In this document: positions 52,909 to 64,000 of the stretch, one piece after another
How the letters are laid out: each line of letters opens with the position of its first letter
How positions within the stretch are numbered: position 1 is the first letter of the stretch
Notes under the pieces: model-generated
The model's database searches: none
Seen by the model: only the letters and a program-made list of their open reading frames with translations
Told to the model about the DNA's origin: nothing
Assembly: GCA_019279435.1 (NCBI GenBank)
Contig: JAAALK010000287.1
Coordinates: forward strand, 16,306,162-16,370,161
From: Zizania palustris
Lineage: Eukaryota; Streptophyta; Magnoliopsida; Poales; Poaceae
Direction: 5' to 3'
Length of the DNA: 64,000 nt
Made by a program: the position numbers and the translations under genes

Positions 52909-54088
52909 CAGTCAGCTAGAGCTGAAAGATGCTCATGCCACTGTCGTCGTGCCCTGTGCTGATTGCCCATCCCATCTAGGTAGTTTAGCTGAGCTGAAAG
53001 CCAAGGGTGATGAGCATTTGAGCAATTTGGAGAGAGTTAGAGCTGAGCTGGAGTAGACTAGGCTAGAGCTTGAGACACTGTCAGTTCCACCCACTGTCTA
53101 TGAGAACTGCTTGTCTCTTAGATTGGAGTTGATCAAGCTGAAAGCCGAGAAGTCTGTCCAGGTTGATAGAGAGTGTGAGACCTGCTTTTCTCAGGTGGAG
53201 GTACTAGCTTCCTTGAGAGAAGAGCTAGCTGATGTCCAGAATGAAAACTTTTACTTCCGTCAAATCCTAAGTTGGGTGAGTGCCAGAGAGCCACAACTCG
53301 GCATGATGATCCAACAGTTTAAGAGGCAGGATGGGTTTGGGGTAGGCTACACCTACACAAGGCTAACTTTGAGAGTGCTATTAGCCGGGCAGTGGAGTGG
53401 AGTAAAATGACTCCTGAACAGAGATACCCCAAGACTCACTCCACTGAGTCTTTCCAAGCTAGTCAGCCCAAGGATGGAGTGTTCCAAGAATAGCCTAAAG
53501 CTCCACCCAAGAAGCCCATCTGGGTTCCAAATCCCAAAAACCTCCGCACTTCTCTTGACTCTCTTCCTGGACCCTCTCACACCAAGGAGACCACACCCAT
53601 CACCACCAAGCCCAAAAACCCCAAGCCTCAACCACATCCCAAGAAGCCCACCTATCACTATGAGTACTGTCAGGGAGATGGGCATATTGCGGAGTTTTGC
53701 TTCAGGAGGAAGCGGGTTGAGAGAGCAGAGAGCTTGTGGTGGCCAGGAGTAGTTCTACCAACAGGGTGGTAGACTAAGAGTTCCTCGATGCGGGGAGAGG
53801 CTGGAGGCCAGGCCGCGTCGTGTAGGTGGTGGTAGAGGAGACGACTTTCATGCCCGTGCTCCGGATGGTGGTGTTCGTTCCGGCAGAGCTCCAGGCCATT
53901 TTGGATACGGTCCTGAACCTCATGGCCGTGGTTTTAGGCAGAACCGAGGACCACGCTTTGAGCCGCGTTTTGGTCCAAACTCTTATGATGATTTCTGCTT
54001 TCCGTCTTTTAAGCAGATGGCTCGACACTGGTTTAGTTCTTTTCCTAAACCTGGTGCCGGACCATTTGCTCCCCCTTACAACCACTGA
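52909..54088 (+). pseudogene. gag: Copia-C Gag, 3' portion
   Basis: Resumes the coiled coil (QLELKDAHATVV) directly after copia-E. TAG 53054-53056 and TAG 53491-53493 both replace CAG codons of copia-A. A 1-bp frameshift lies near 53360. The second zinc knuckle has its first Cys replaced by Tyr (YEYCQGDGHIAEFC near 53660). The tail ends at TGA 54086-54088, as in copia-A. Confidence 0.86.
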
Positions 54089-54108
54089 TGTTGTAGGATC
54101 GGGGACTG

Positions 54109-57100
54109 GAGGACTTTGGATCATGGACTCTGGATGCTCTCGCCACATGATGGGACATCACAGATGGTTCTCCCATCTCTCTTCCCCGAGCTCCAAAGAA
54201 TACATCACATTCAGGAACAGTGGTCAAGGGAAGGTACACGACATTGGCTCAATTCACATCTCAGACCATTTCTCTTTGAAGAACGTTGTTTTGGTTGGAA
54301 ATTTGAACTTCAATTTGATTTCTGTTTCGCAACTTCTTGAGGATGGTTTGGAGGTTCGTTTTAAGAAGGGCAGTTCTTCTGTGGTTGATTCTAGAGGGTC
54401 TTTGATTTGCCATATATTACCTTTCGGTAAAGTTTTTCGGATTGACTTCTCTAGTTCTTTTGGCCCTTCTCGATGTTTGATTGCTGGATCCTACTCTGAG
54501 CTCTGGAAGTAGCATAAGAGGTTGGGCCAATTGAGTTTTGATCTGCTAGTCAGGTTGAGCTCTATGGACCTCATCCGAGGATTGCCCAAGCTTAAAATGG
54601 AGAAGGATCTAGTTTGCCATCCTTGTCGTCACGGGAAAATGGTTGCCGCTTCTCACTCGCCTGTGACTCAGGTGATGACTTCGTACCTGGGAGAGCTGTC
54701 ACACATGGACACTTTTGGTCCAGCTTGGGTACGCTCAGTCGGTGGGAAGTGGTACGCGCTTGTGATTGTTGATGATTTTTCTCGATTCTTGTGGGTTTTC
54801 TTCTTGGAGTCTAAGGATGAGACTTTTCATTTCGTTAATGACCTGATTTTGAAGATGAAGAATGAGAACAATGGTCGGATGCGAGCGATTCGCTCTGACA
54901 ACGGCTCTGAGTTCAAGAACTCTCAGTTCGTCAGCTTCTGTAGTGATCAAGGTCTTGATCATCAATTTTCTGCTCCTTACACTCCCTCACAGAACGGCGT
55001 TGTGGAACGAAAGAACCGCATGCTAGTCGAGATGGCTAGGACGATGCTCGATGAGCACAGGACTCCTAGGCATTTTTGGGCTGAAGCCATGAACACGACT
55101 TGCTATCTGGCCAACCGCATTTTTCTTAGAGCTTACCTAGGTAAGACTTCATATGAGTTGCGATTTGGCAGACAGCTCAAGGTGAGCCTCATGCGAGCAT
55201 TTGGCTGCAAGTGCTTTGTGCTCAAAAAGGGAGGACATTTGGACAAGTTTTCGTCTCGTTGCTGGGATGGAGTCTTTCTTGGTTATGCTTTGCATTCTCG
55301 AGGCTTCCGTGTTTGGAACCTCGACTCCCAGCATCTTGTCGAGACTTGCGAGGTTTCTTTTGATGAGTCCTTGCCTTCTTTGACTCCTTCTTTTGAGCTG
55401 TCTGGAGATGGTGAGCTTGGAGAGTCCATCTTCGAGGAAGATGATGACACTCCAACTGTTGATGAGGGTGGGCCATCTACACAACCTGCAGAATCCACAC
55501 CTTCTGAGACTTTGACTGAGGACGAGGGCGGATCTCTAATCACTTCTTCCACTTCGATCGAGCCCCCGCAGTCGAGTCCAAAGGTGCCAGCTGCTGACTC
55601 TTGTGAGGTGACATCAGATCACCAGGGATCCCGAGCAGTTTAGCGTGATCACCCCTCAGAGCTCATCATCGGTGATCTTTCTGAGAGAACTTTGCGCTCT
55701 TATGTTGACTCTCTTGCTGTGTTTGCTGAATCTGCTTTTGTTGCATCTTTTGAGCCCAGAGACGTTTCTCATGCTCTTTCTGACTTGAACTGGATTAATG
55801 CCATGCAAGAAGAGCTTGAGAATTTTGTCCGAAATCAGGTTTGGACACTGGTTGAGCTGCCACCCGGATGCAACCCCATAGGCACCAAGTGGGTGTTCAA
55901 GAACAAGCAAGGTGAAGATGGGGTTGTGGTGCGCAACAAAGCTCGACTGGTTGCCCAGGGTTTTTGCCAGAAAGAGGGTATTGACTTTAAGGAGACTTTC
56001 GCCCCTGTTGCCCGTCTTGAGTCCATTCGCATTCTTTTAGCTTTTGCCACTTCGAAGGGTTTTAAGCTTTTTCAAATGGATGTCAAGAGTGCTTTTCTGA
56101 ACGGGTACATAGAGGAGGAGGTTTATGTTAGGCAGCCCCCCGGTTTTGAGAATACTAAGTTTCCTTGACATGTTTTTAAGCTGCAGAAAGCTTTATACGG
56201 TCTAAAGCAAGCCCCCAGGGCTTGGTATGACCGGTTAAAGCAGTTTTTGTTGGGGAAGGGCTTTGTGATGGGTTCTATGGATAAAACTCTTTTCTTGCTC
56301 AGAGATGCTTCATATCTTAGTCGCTCAGATTTACGTGGATGATATTATCTTTGGCGATACTATTGATGCTCTTGTGTCCAAGTTTTTCGAGCAGATGCAC
56401 AGTGAGTTTGAGATGAGCCTCATGGGTGAGCTCAAGTATTTCATAGGGCTCCAGATCAAGCAGACCAAAGATGTCACCTTCATCCACTAGGGCAAGTACA
56501 CTCGGGACATGTTGAAGAAATTTGATTTTGGTGGAGAGCTGAAGCCTCAGATGACCCCAATGGGCACATCTGGGGGCCTGGACAAGGACGAGAGTGGCGT
56601 CAAGGTCAACGAGAGAGAGTTCCGAGGGATGATCGGTTCGCTGCTGTACTTGACGGCGACAAGGCTAGACATACAGTTCGCCGTGGGACTGTGCGCGCGT
56701 TTCCAGTCTTCACCACGCGCGTCTCATCGGCAGGCTGTCAAGCGCATTTTCAGGTATCTTACCTATGCGCCTGATCTAGGTCTTTACTATTCAGCATCAT
56801 CATCTATTGATTTATCTGGCTTTTCGGACGCTGACTTTGGTGTTTGCCGGTTGGATCGCAAGTCAACTTCCGGTACTTGCCAATTTCTTGGTTCGTCTCT
56901 TGTTTCTTGGTCTTCTCGAAAGCAGTCTGGAGTTGCTCTTTCAACCACTGAGGACGAGTATGTAGCTGCTGCTAGCTGCTGCTCACAGTTGGTTTGGATG
57001 ATTTCCACTTTGCGAGACTTTGGGTTGTTCTTTCCTACCAGAGTTCCTCTGTTTTGCGACAGCACCAGTGCTATTAGTGTAGGGAAAACCCTTGTCTCCA

Positions 57101-57280
57101 TTCAAAAACCAAACACATTGATGTGCGCTTTCACTTTCTGAGGGATCAATATGAGAAAGGTGTCATTGACCTTGTTCATGTTGATACCAATCATTAGTTG
57201 GCTGACATTTTCACCAAACCCTAGATCAGTCTACCTTTGAGCGTTTACGAGGGGATTTGGGTGTTGTGTATCCTTTTTAG
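54109..57280 (+). pseudogene. pol: Copia-C Pol
   Basis: Same domain order as copia-A: DSGCSRHMMG protease, integrase with HMDTFGP, RSDNGSEF and NGVVERKNR, RT with YVDDIIFGD, and RNase H with [17 protein letters not shown]. Stops at 54510 (TAG for TGG), 55641 (TAG for CAG), 56166 (TGA for CGA) and 56488 (TAG for CAG), each with the ancestral codon in copia-A. Frameshifts near 56310 and 57090. The final TAG is 57278-57280. It retains the TAGCTGCTGC missing from copia-A near 56972. Confidence 0.9.
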
Positions 57281-57634
57281 GATATTTTGAGTCAGTTTTC
57301 TTTCTTCTTTACTCTTTTCTTGAGTCTTTTTGTGAGTGTTCATATCATGCATATTCACATATCACACTTTGAGCTTGCTTCTGTTATATGATTGAACTGC
57401 TTTACTTACTCTAGCTGGTACATGCTTTTGATTACTTGTCAATGATCATGCTTTGCTTCAGTTAACATGATATGTCTGATATCTGTCATATGCATGGATT
57501 TTAGGCTTTAAAATTGAAAAATGATCACCATTGCTTCTGGTAATTAGCATGTGTAAGCTAAGTGCTTTTGCTATCTATTACATGCCATGTAGCTCGTTCA
57601 TCACTTAGATGCAGATATGCAACTTGGACATCTA
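57281..57634 (+). other. Copia-C 3' untranslated region, truncated
   Basis: Collinear with copia-A 25396-25750. It stops at GGACATCTA, where gypsy-D is inserted, before the structured element and the polypurine tracts. Confidence 0.85.
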
Positions 57635-60600
57635 TGTCACGCCCCGATTTAATAAATCAGGACTTTTATTGAAATTCCATAGAAAATCAATAAACCAAGA
57701 CGTTCATCATGCGACCACGTACAATACGAGCAATCATTCACGGTTCGTAGACCGTATTAGTACAAAAGTGAATAAAGGTGAAGAGAAACTAATAAAATAA
57801 AGGGTCCTAGATGAACGCCTCCTTCCAATCTCGCCTTGACTGGGTCGCTACTCTAGACCTTCATCCTCCTCATAGTAGACGGGCTCTGGTGGTGTAAGTC
57901 AATGGGGGTGAGTACAAACGTACTCAGCAAGCCACCGAATGCAAATATAATGCAAGATAATAACAAGGGAGGTAGTGGCTAATTTTGCGGAAGAAGCTTA
58001 ATTGTAAAGCATTAAATGTGATCAATTTATTAGTACCGAAATGTAAACATGTGTATGCATCATCATCTTCTAACTCGAGGAGTACGTTTTACCTCCTCGC
58101 ACAGCAGTCCTTACATGCCATGAATAACTCAACCATTCAAACATTAGTAGACTAACTGCGAGTAGTCACACAACCCGCCCTTGACCGTGGGCTCGGCTTT
58201 TTGAAAAGATTAAATTACTCTGATCAGAGTTGTACCACTGTACCCACAAGGCACGCACTCATCACTTACACCAAAGTGTAACGAGATGACCCATTCCACG
58301 GGAACTGGTGCCAAAACCATCAGTATGGTTTGCCTCGACTCAACAGCATCGTCTTATAGGTTTCATATGGTGCCCCGACGCGTTGGTGCCTCACCATACC
58401 CCCCTTGAGCCCTGTCGGTACAAGGCGCCCTGAGGGCTAGCCCCTTGCCCCCTCCACTATGGTGTAGAGAGTCGGAGTGTTCCATACTTCCAGTTAGGAC
58501 TTACCCATTAGACTTGTGGTTGGTACGGAAGTGCTTTGCAACAGATCCCGCAGACCGGTCCTTATAGTGCCCCGGGTGCGACCAACCAATTCCCGAGCTT
58601 GCACCCGGAACCCACCATACTTATAACTTAACCAACTCCAACAGAGTCCAGAGACGAGAATAACGGGGGAATTCATATAACAGATTTCAACTATCTACGA
58701 CTCATTCTTTTTACCCTATAGCAGTTGTGCCGGTACATTGGGAACTATCTAATAATTTTGTAGTAGAGTGACAAGGAGTTCAGGCTCAATAAGCATGGCT
58801 TGGGTTTGCACACAAGGACGGGGATCTAATAAATATAAGTGTAGGGCTTGATGTTTGACTAATGCAATATTATCCTATGAGTTATAGCGATATTTATGAA
58901 AAACTGGGCTCAATGATGATCAACTGTTTCCACAAGAGGGGTCGATGGCTTGCCTTGCTCAGCAAATGGGGATGGAGGAACCTCAGGGTAGAACTCCAGC
59001 TCCTCGACGAACTCGTAGTCTTCTCGATATGGAAAAATAAATAATACATTCAATAAACAGATAAAAATCCACCCAATGATAAACATACATGTTTATGGGT
59101 TTTATAAAGTTTCATATTCTGGAGTTATATTTAATAACATTAAAAGTTAAATTTTAGGGGTTTTTACTAATTTATTTCCTGAATTATTAATTTATCCCTA
59201 AGGGGTTTTTATTCATTTAATCCATAAGTTTATTTTGTGCTAAAGTAACATACTGTTTTTATGGCATTAATGTGTAGAGAATAATATACTGAATTTAACA
59301 AAATTTGAATGGTGAAATTTGGAGTTAAAATGAGCAAGTTATGAATTTTCAAAGTTTAGACAATTTTCTGGAATTTTATTTAAACTGAAAAAGGGCTCTG
59401 GTCCACGGTGAGCCAGGCTCACAGTGGACTGGACCACTGTGCTCGTGGACCGACTGATCCAGATCCGTCGGATCCAGATCCGGCGGCCAGATGCGATGCG
59501 GGAGGTTTAAATGAGATTGAACGGCAGGATTAAAACGGGCGAATCAGTATCGAGTCAAGATTTTAAGTTTTGATCAACGGCCGAGATCACCGGGTACCGG
59601 TTTAACCGGATCTGAGGGCCGGGATTAAATCATGAAAGGATTTAATCTTGGCCCTCTGATCGTGATCGGACGGCCAGGGTGCCGTCTGGCACGGCACAGA
59701 CGTAAGGGGTACTCAGCCCCCTTCGTCTCCGGCTCCGGCGGGTTCGGGCGCGGTGGCGATGGCGGCGGTGAGCGCCTAAGGGCTTAGCTCTTGGCAAAAA
59801 TGGATAGCGGAGGTCGTGGCGGTCTCGGCCATACCTTCGGTGGCGACGAAGGGCAACAGACGGCGATGGCGGCGAGAGTAGACGGCGTGGCCTTCTCGGG
59901 TGGTCGTCAACGATGGCGATTCGGCGGGTTCCACAGCTCGCTGAGGGGTGGCCGAGGTTGGTCGGTCGACGACGGGCTCGACGGTGGCGGTGGCTAGGGC
60001 GAAGGGGGCCGGGATCGACGACGAGGGCTCGCCGGAGTCGAAGTAGAGAGGGAGCCCGAAAATGGGAACGGGGCGCTCTGTTCTCGCTCGGCTAGGGCTG
60101 CTACGGTGTGGGCAGAGGGCGGCGTCCACCGAGGTATTTATATGGTCTCCGGCGGCGATAAAATGGAAGGGAATCGAGGGTTTCCTTCCCTCTTCGGTGA
60201 GGGTTTCCAAACTCTCGGGTGTGCTTCTATAAACGTGAAAACGCGTTGTCTATAGAAGGAAAGGGGGCGACGGTGCTCTGGGAATGTGATCTGGGGACGA
60301 CCGGGCGAGATCGGGTGGCCGGCGGCAAGAAATCAGCAGGGGATCGTCGGGGAAAAGGAAGGGGGGATCCCCTTCCATGAAGAAGACGAAGCTGACAGGT
60401 GGCCCCCACCTGTCAATGGGCGAACAAAATAGGAAGGGGGCCGACAGATGGGCCCGGGCGACTAGAGAGCGTGGAATGGGCACGAGTGGCTGATGGGTGG
60501 GCCAGGTGGGGACGGGCGCGGGGAGGAGAGAGGGGGCGTGAGCGCCGACAGGTCGGTCCCACCTGTTGGTGGCTGGTGGCTTGGGCTGGGCTGGGCTGGA

Positions 60601-60901
60601 GGGAATCCGAGGTTGAGGCCCACTAGGAATTTAAATGCTTTTCCGATTTAAAATAATTCCAGTAATTCATTTATTTGATTTAGAGTTGAATCACTGTTGG
60701 TAAATATTTGTAAAAATTCCTGAAATTATGTTTTGGCCTCTAGCTTAACCCATAAAATTTTCAAGTTCAGATGTTGAGTATTTCTCCTTGTTTGACTTAA
60801 ATAGGGCTCTTTTAGGGTTTTTCCTTAATAATAAAATTCAGAAATGTCTTTAATAATATTTTCCTTTCCTTTTATTTCCTTTTAATTCTTGGGGTGTTAT
60901 A
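57635..60901 (-). repeat. Gypsy-D 3' LTR (~3,267 bp)
   Basis: Sense start TATAACACCCC at 60901 (second base mutated from an expected G), sense end GGGGCGTGACA at 57635. A minus-strand TATAAATA lies at 60135-60142. The stretch 59400-60600 is GC-rich and gives several open frames on both strands; none looks like a gene. Confidence 0.85.
60135..60142 (-). promoter_or_regulatory. LTR TATA box (gypsy-D)
   Basis: TATAAATA on the minus strand, about 760 bp into the LTR in sense direction. Confidence 0.5.
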
Positions 60902-60917
60902 ATCCTATCCCCCTTAC
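60902..60917 (-). other. Gypsy-D polypurine tract
   Basis: GTAAGGGGGATAGGAT on the minus strand, abutting the LTR. Confidence 0.8.
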
Positions 60918-60943
60918 AGAGAATCTCATCCTCGAGATTCGGA

Positions 60944-62619
60944 TCATTCCTCGAATAGCTCAGGATGCTGTGCCTTGAGTTCATCTTCTTTTTCCCATGT
61001 AGCTTCCTCTACGGGATGATTGCTCCACTGAACCTTACAGAAGCGGATGACACGGCTTCTGGTAGTCCTTTCTTTGACTTCCAAGATCCTGACGGGCTTC
61101 TCCACATAGGTCAGATCCTCTTGAACATCCAACTGCTGTAGGTCCACTTGTTCTGTTGGGACTCGGAGACACTTCTTTAATTGGGACACATGAAACACAT
61201 CATGTACTCCGGTCAGTGAGGGTGGCAGTTCCAACTGATAAGCGACTTCGCCCTGGCGTCGAATAATGGGAAATGGTCCAACATATCGAGGGCCAACTTT
61301 CCTCTCATGTTAAACCGTTGAGTACCACGGAGAGGTGTGACTCGGAGGTAGACGTGATCTCCTTCTTCAAAGGCTAAGTCTCGACGACGATTGTATGCAT
61401 AGCTCTTTTGGCGAGATTGGGCTGTCTTGAGCCGGTCTCTGATGATCCGTACCTTTTCTTCAGCTTCCCGAAGGAGGTCTGTTCCAAACACTTGGGATTC
61501 ACCGGTTTGATCCCAAAGTAGAGGCGTCCTACACTTACATCCATAAAGGGCTTCGAACGGGGACATTTGGAGGCTAGCTTGATAATTGTTGTTGTACGAA
61601 AACTCAGCGTACGGTAAACTCTTGTCCCAAGTTTCTCCAAAATCCAAGACGCATGCCCGAAGCATATCTTCCAATATCTGATTCACCCTTTCAGTTTGTC
61701 CATCTGTCTGAGGGTGGTAAGCAGTACTGAAGTTTAGTCTCGTTCCCATCTATTCTTGAAGGTTCTTCCAAAAACGAGAGGTAAACTGACTTCCTCTGTC
61801 GGAAACTATCTTCTTGGGCACTCCATGAAGGCACACAATGCGGGCCATGTACAACTCTGCGAGCTTAGGGCCACTGAAGGTTGTATTAACGGCTATGAAG
61901 TGTGCTACTTTCGTTAGCCGGTCAATGATTACCCAAATAGAGTCGTATCCAAGCTGGGTCTTTGGGAGTCCGGTAATGAAATCCATACCGATCTCTTCCC
62001 ATTTCCATTCAGGCACTTTAAGTGGCTGTAACAGTCCTGCAGGTCTCTGATGTTCTGCCTTTACTCTTCTGCAGGTGTCACATTCTGCGATGAACTGAGC
62101 AATCTCTCTCTTCATGCTAACCCACCAATAGCGTTCCTTCAGGTCTTGGTACATCTTGGTACTCCCGGGATGGATGGAGTATAAGGTATCATGGGCTTCC
62201 CTAAGGATAAGGGTTTTTATCTCGGGTTTATATGGCACACATATCCAGGTTCCAAACCATATGGTGCCATCTTCGTCTTCCGAAAATCCTGGGGCTTTAC
62301 CTTGTCTCATGTTCTCTTTAATGGCGGCTATATCCGAATCTTCCAACTGAACTTCTCGGATTTGCTCGAACAGGATAGGCCGGGTTTCCAGGGTGGCTAG
62401 ATATGCTCCTGTGGTTAATCCAAGGTTTAACTTTTCCATCTCCTTATATAGCAAGGGCGCGTGATCCTGAATTATGACGGCGGTGCAATATCCTTTACGA
62501 CTTAATGCATCAGCTACCACATTGGCTTTTCCGGGGTGGTAGTGAATACCTACGTCGTAGTCCTTTATTAATTCCAACCATCGCTTTTGCCTCAGATTGA
62601 GGTCCGGCTGCGTGAAGAT
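60944..62619 (-). pseudogene. pol (RNH-INT-CHD): Gypsy-D RNase H end, integrase and chromodomain
   Basis: Starts at IFTQPDLNLRQKRW, the RNase H C-terminus, then HYHPGKANVVADALSRK. The zinc domain is complete (HDTLYSIHPG ... CDTCRRVKAEHQ). The catalytic core has MDFITGLPKT, VSDRGSQFTSRFW and GQTERVNQ. TAG at 61750-61752 lies just before MGTRLNFSTAYHPQTDGQ, likely from CAG. A 1-bp deletion near 61292 shifts the frame into the GPF module and the C-terminal chromodomain (KVQWSNHPVEEATWE), which may bind histone marks and steer integration to heterochromatin. Confidence 0.9.
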
Positions 62620-64000
62620 TGTCGCGCCCCGATTTAATAAATCAGGACTTTATTGAAATTCCATAGAAAATCAATAAATCAAGACGTTCATCATGCGACC
62701 ACGTACAATACGAGCAAATCATTCACGGTTCGTAGACCGTATTAGTACAAAAGTGAATAAAGATGAAGAGAAACAAATAAAATAAGGGTCCTAGATGAAC
62801 GCCTCCTTCCAGTCTCGCCTTGACTGGGTCGCTACTCCAGACCTTCATCCTCCTCGTGGTAGACGGGCTCTGATGTTGTAAGTCAACGGGGTGAGTACAG
62901 ATGTACTCAGCAAGCCACCGAATGCAAATATAATGCAAGATAATAACAAGGGAGATAGTGGCTAATTTTGCGGAAGCAGCATAATTGTAAAGCATTAATT
63001 GTGAGCTATTTATTAGTACGGAAAAGTAAACATGTGTATGCATCATCACCTTCTAACTCGAGGAGTACGTTTCACCTCCTCGCACAATAGTCCTTACATG
63101 CCAGGAATAACTCAATCATTCAACCAATTGTAAACTAACTGCGAGTAGTCACACAACCCGCCCTTGACCGTGGGCTTGGCTTTTCGAAAAGATTGAATTT
63201 TTACTCTGATCAGAGATGTACCACTGTACCCACAAGGCACGCACTCATCACCTACACCGAAGTGTAACGAGATGACCCATCACACAGGAACTCGTGCCAA
63301 AACCTTCCATATGGTCTTCCCCGACTCAACAGCACCCTCTTATAGGTTTCATATGGTGTCCCGACGCGTCGGTGCCCCACCATACCCCCCCTTGAGCCTC
63401 CTTTGGTACAAGTCGCCCGCAGGCTAGCCCCTTGCCCCCTCCACTATGGTGCCGAGAGACGGAGTGTTCCACACTTCCAGTTAGGACTTACCCATTAGAC
63501 TTGTGGTTGGTACGGAAGTGCTTTGCAACAGATCCCGCAGACCGGTCCTTATAGTGCCCCGGGTGCGACCAACCAGTTTCCGAGCTTGCACCCGGAACCC
63601 ACCATACTTATAACCTAGCCAACTCCAACAGAGTCCAGAGACGAGAATAACAGGGAAATTCATATACAGAATCCAGCTATCTACGACTCGTTCTTTTTAA
63701 CCTATAGCAGTTGTGCCGGTACATTGGGCACTAGCTAATATTTTTATAGTAGAGTGACAAGGAGTTAAGGCTCAATAAGCATGGCTTGGGTTTGCACACA
63801 AGGACGGGGATCTAATAAATATAAGTGTAAGGCTTGAATATTTTGACTAATGCAATATTAACCTATGGGTTATAGCGATAATTTATTGAAACATGGGCTC
63901 AATTATGATCAACTGTTTCCACAGAGATGGTCGATGACTTGCCTTGATCAACAAATGGGGATGGGGGAACCTCGGGGTAAAACTCGGGATCTTCGACGGC
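62620..64000 (-). repeat. Second gypsy-D family LTR, runs off window
   Basis: Begins TGTCGCGCCCCG and is collinear with 57635-59015 with scattered differences. Its terminal dinucleotide sits directly against pol codons of gypsy-D with no primer site, which suggests another copy inserted into pol. Flanking bases 62615-62619 are AAGAT. Confidence 0.82.

Larger units (their letters stand above)
43392..57634 (+). mobile_element. Copia-C: Sirevirus, 3' end cut off by gypsy-D
   Basis: Begins TGAGGAGTC after GTACC (43387-43391). 2,260-bp 5' LTR, Met-tRNA primer site, gag split by copia-E at 47280/52904, pol to 57280 and a 3' untranslated region interrupted at 57634. The rest, including the 3' LTR, should lie right of the window. 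Same family as copia-A in coding sequence but with a different LTR middle. Heavily decayed: at least nine stops and several frameshifts. Confidence 0.92.
57635..62619 (-). mobile_element. Gypsy-D: chromodomain-bearing Ty3/gypsy element (chromovirus), 5' part not in window
   Basis: Minus-strand order visible here: end of RNase H, integrase, C-terminal chromodomain, polypurine tract, 3' LTR. A chromodomain at the integrase C-terminus and LTRs over 3 kb point to the Tekay/Del clade. A further LTR of the same family starts at 62620 inside pol. Inserted in copia-C. Confidence 0.88.

Noticed and set aside
59776..60626. Frames on both strands in the gypsy-D LTR
   Set aside because: GC-rich LTR region after the TATA box; Gly/Arg/Pro-rich composition and lack of homology fit chance openness.
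1..64000. Ordinary host gene, rRNA, tRNA, or prokaryotic defence or CRISPR system
   Set aside because: All long frames match retroelement or transposon proteins. Tandem arrays at 3691-4110 and 16003-16212 have no spacers. TGGTATCAGAGC sites are primer sites, not tRNA genes.

Overview
This window is plant nuclear DNA, most likely from a grass. No ordinary host gene, rRNA gene or tRNA gene could be supported. Nearly every base belongs to nested LTR retrotransposons plus one PIF/Harbinger-like DNA transposon. The plant call rests on Sirevirus-type Ty1/copia elements (two zinc knuckles in Gag, initiator-Met primer sites, reiterated purine tracts before the 3' LTR), Tat-lineage Ty3/gypsy elements with a second archaeal-type RNase H, and a chromodomain-bearing gypsy element. 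Exact 5-bp target duplications and LTR termini allow most of the nest to be resolved.

Layout. 1-9914: minus-strand Tat-type gypsy element (gypsy-1; left end outside the window). Downstream of its pol lies a plus-strand, four-exon antisense gene (3-3318) and an array of ~60-bp repeats. Its right flank, 9915-10483, is the tail of a Sirevirus LTR. This abuts a second, 5'-truncated Sirevirus LTR with primer site and broken gag (copia-F, 10484-13075). 13076-43391: a decayed minus-strand Tat gypsy element (gypsy-2), split twice. Copia-A (15281-28503, plus strand, duplication ACCGT) interrupts its archaeal-type RNase H and itself carries a 2.36-kb Harbinger element in the 5' LTR. Copia-B (30592-40332, minus strand, duplication GGTGT) sits just after the protease and contains a 2.57-kb inverted segment. 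43392-57634: copia-C (plus strand), inserted beyond the gypsy-2 gag. Copia-E (47281-52903, duplication GAAAG) lies within copia-C gag, and copia-C is cut in its 3' untranslated region by gypsy-D (57635-62619, minus strand, chromovirus). Gypsy-D pol is in turn broken at 62620 by another LTR of its own family, which runs off the right edge.

All of these elements are proviral copies with an LTR promoter, gag and pol, moving through RNA and integrase. None looks fully autonomous: each carries nonsense codons, frameshifts or deletions. Copia-E is closest to intact, with one reading frame from gag to RNase H broken by two amber codons. Where sister copies in the window show the ancestral codon, most stop codons arose as CAG to TAG or CGA to TGA, the pattern expected from deamination of methylated cytosines in silenced chromatin.

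The most interesting signals are the spliced antisense gene in gypsy-1, a covarying RNA structure in the Sirevirus 3' untranslated region (copies at 25844-26022 and 32395-32568), and the inverted segment inside copia-B, whose outer termini and target duplication are still intact.
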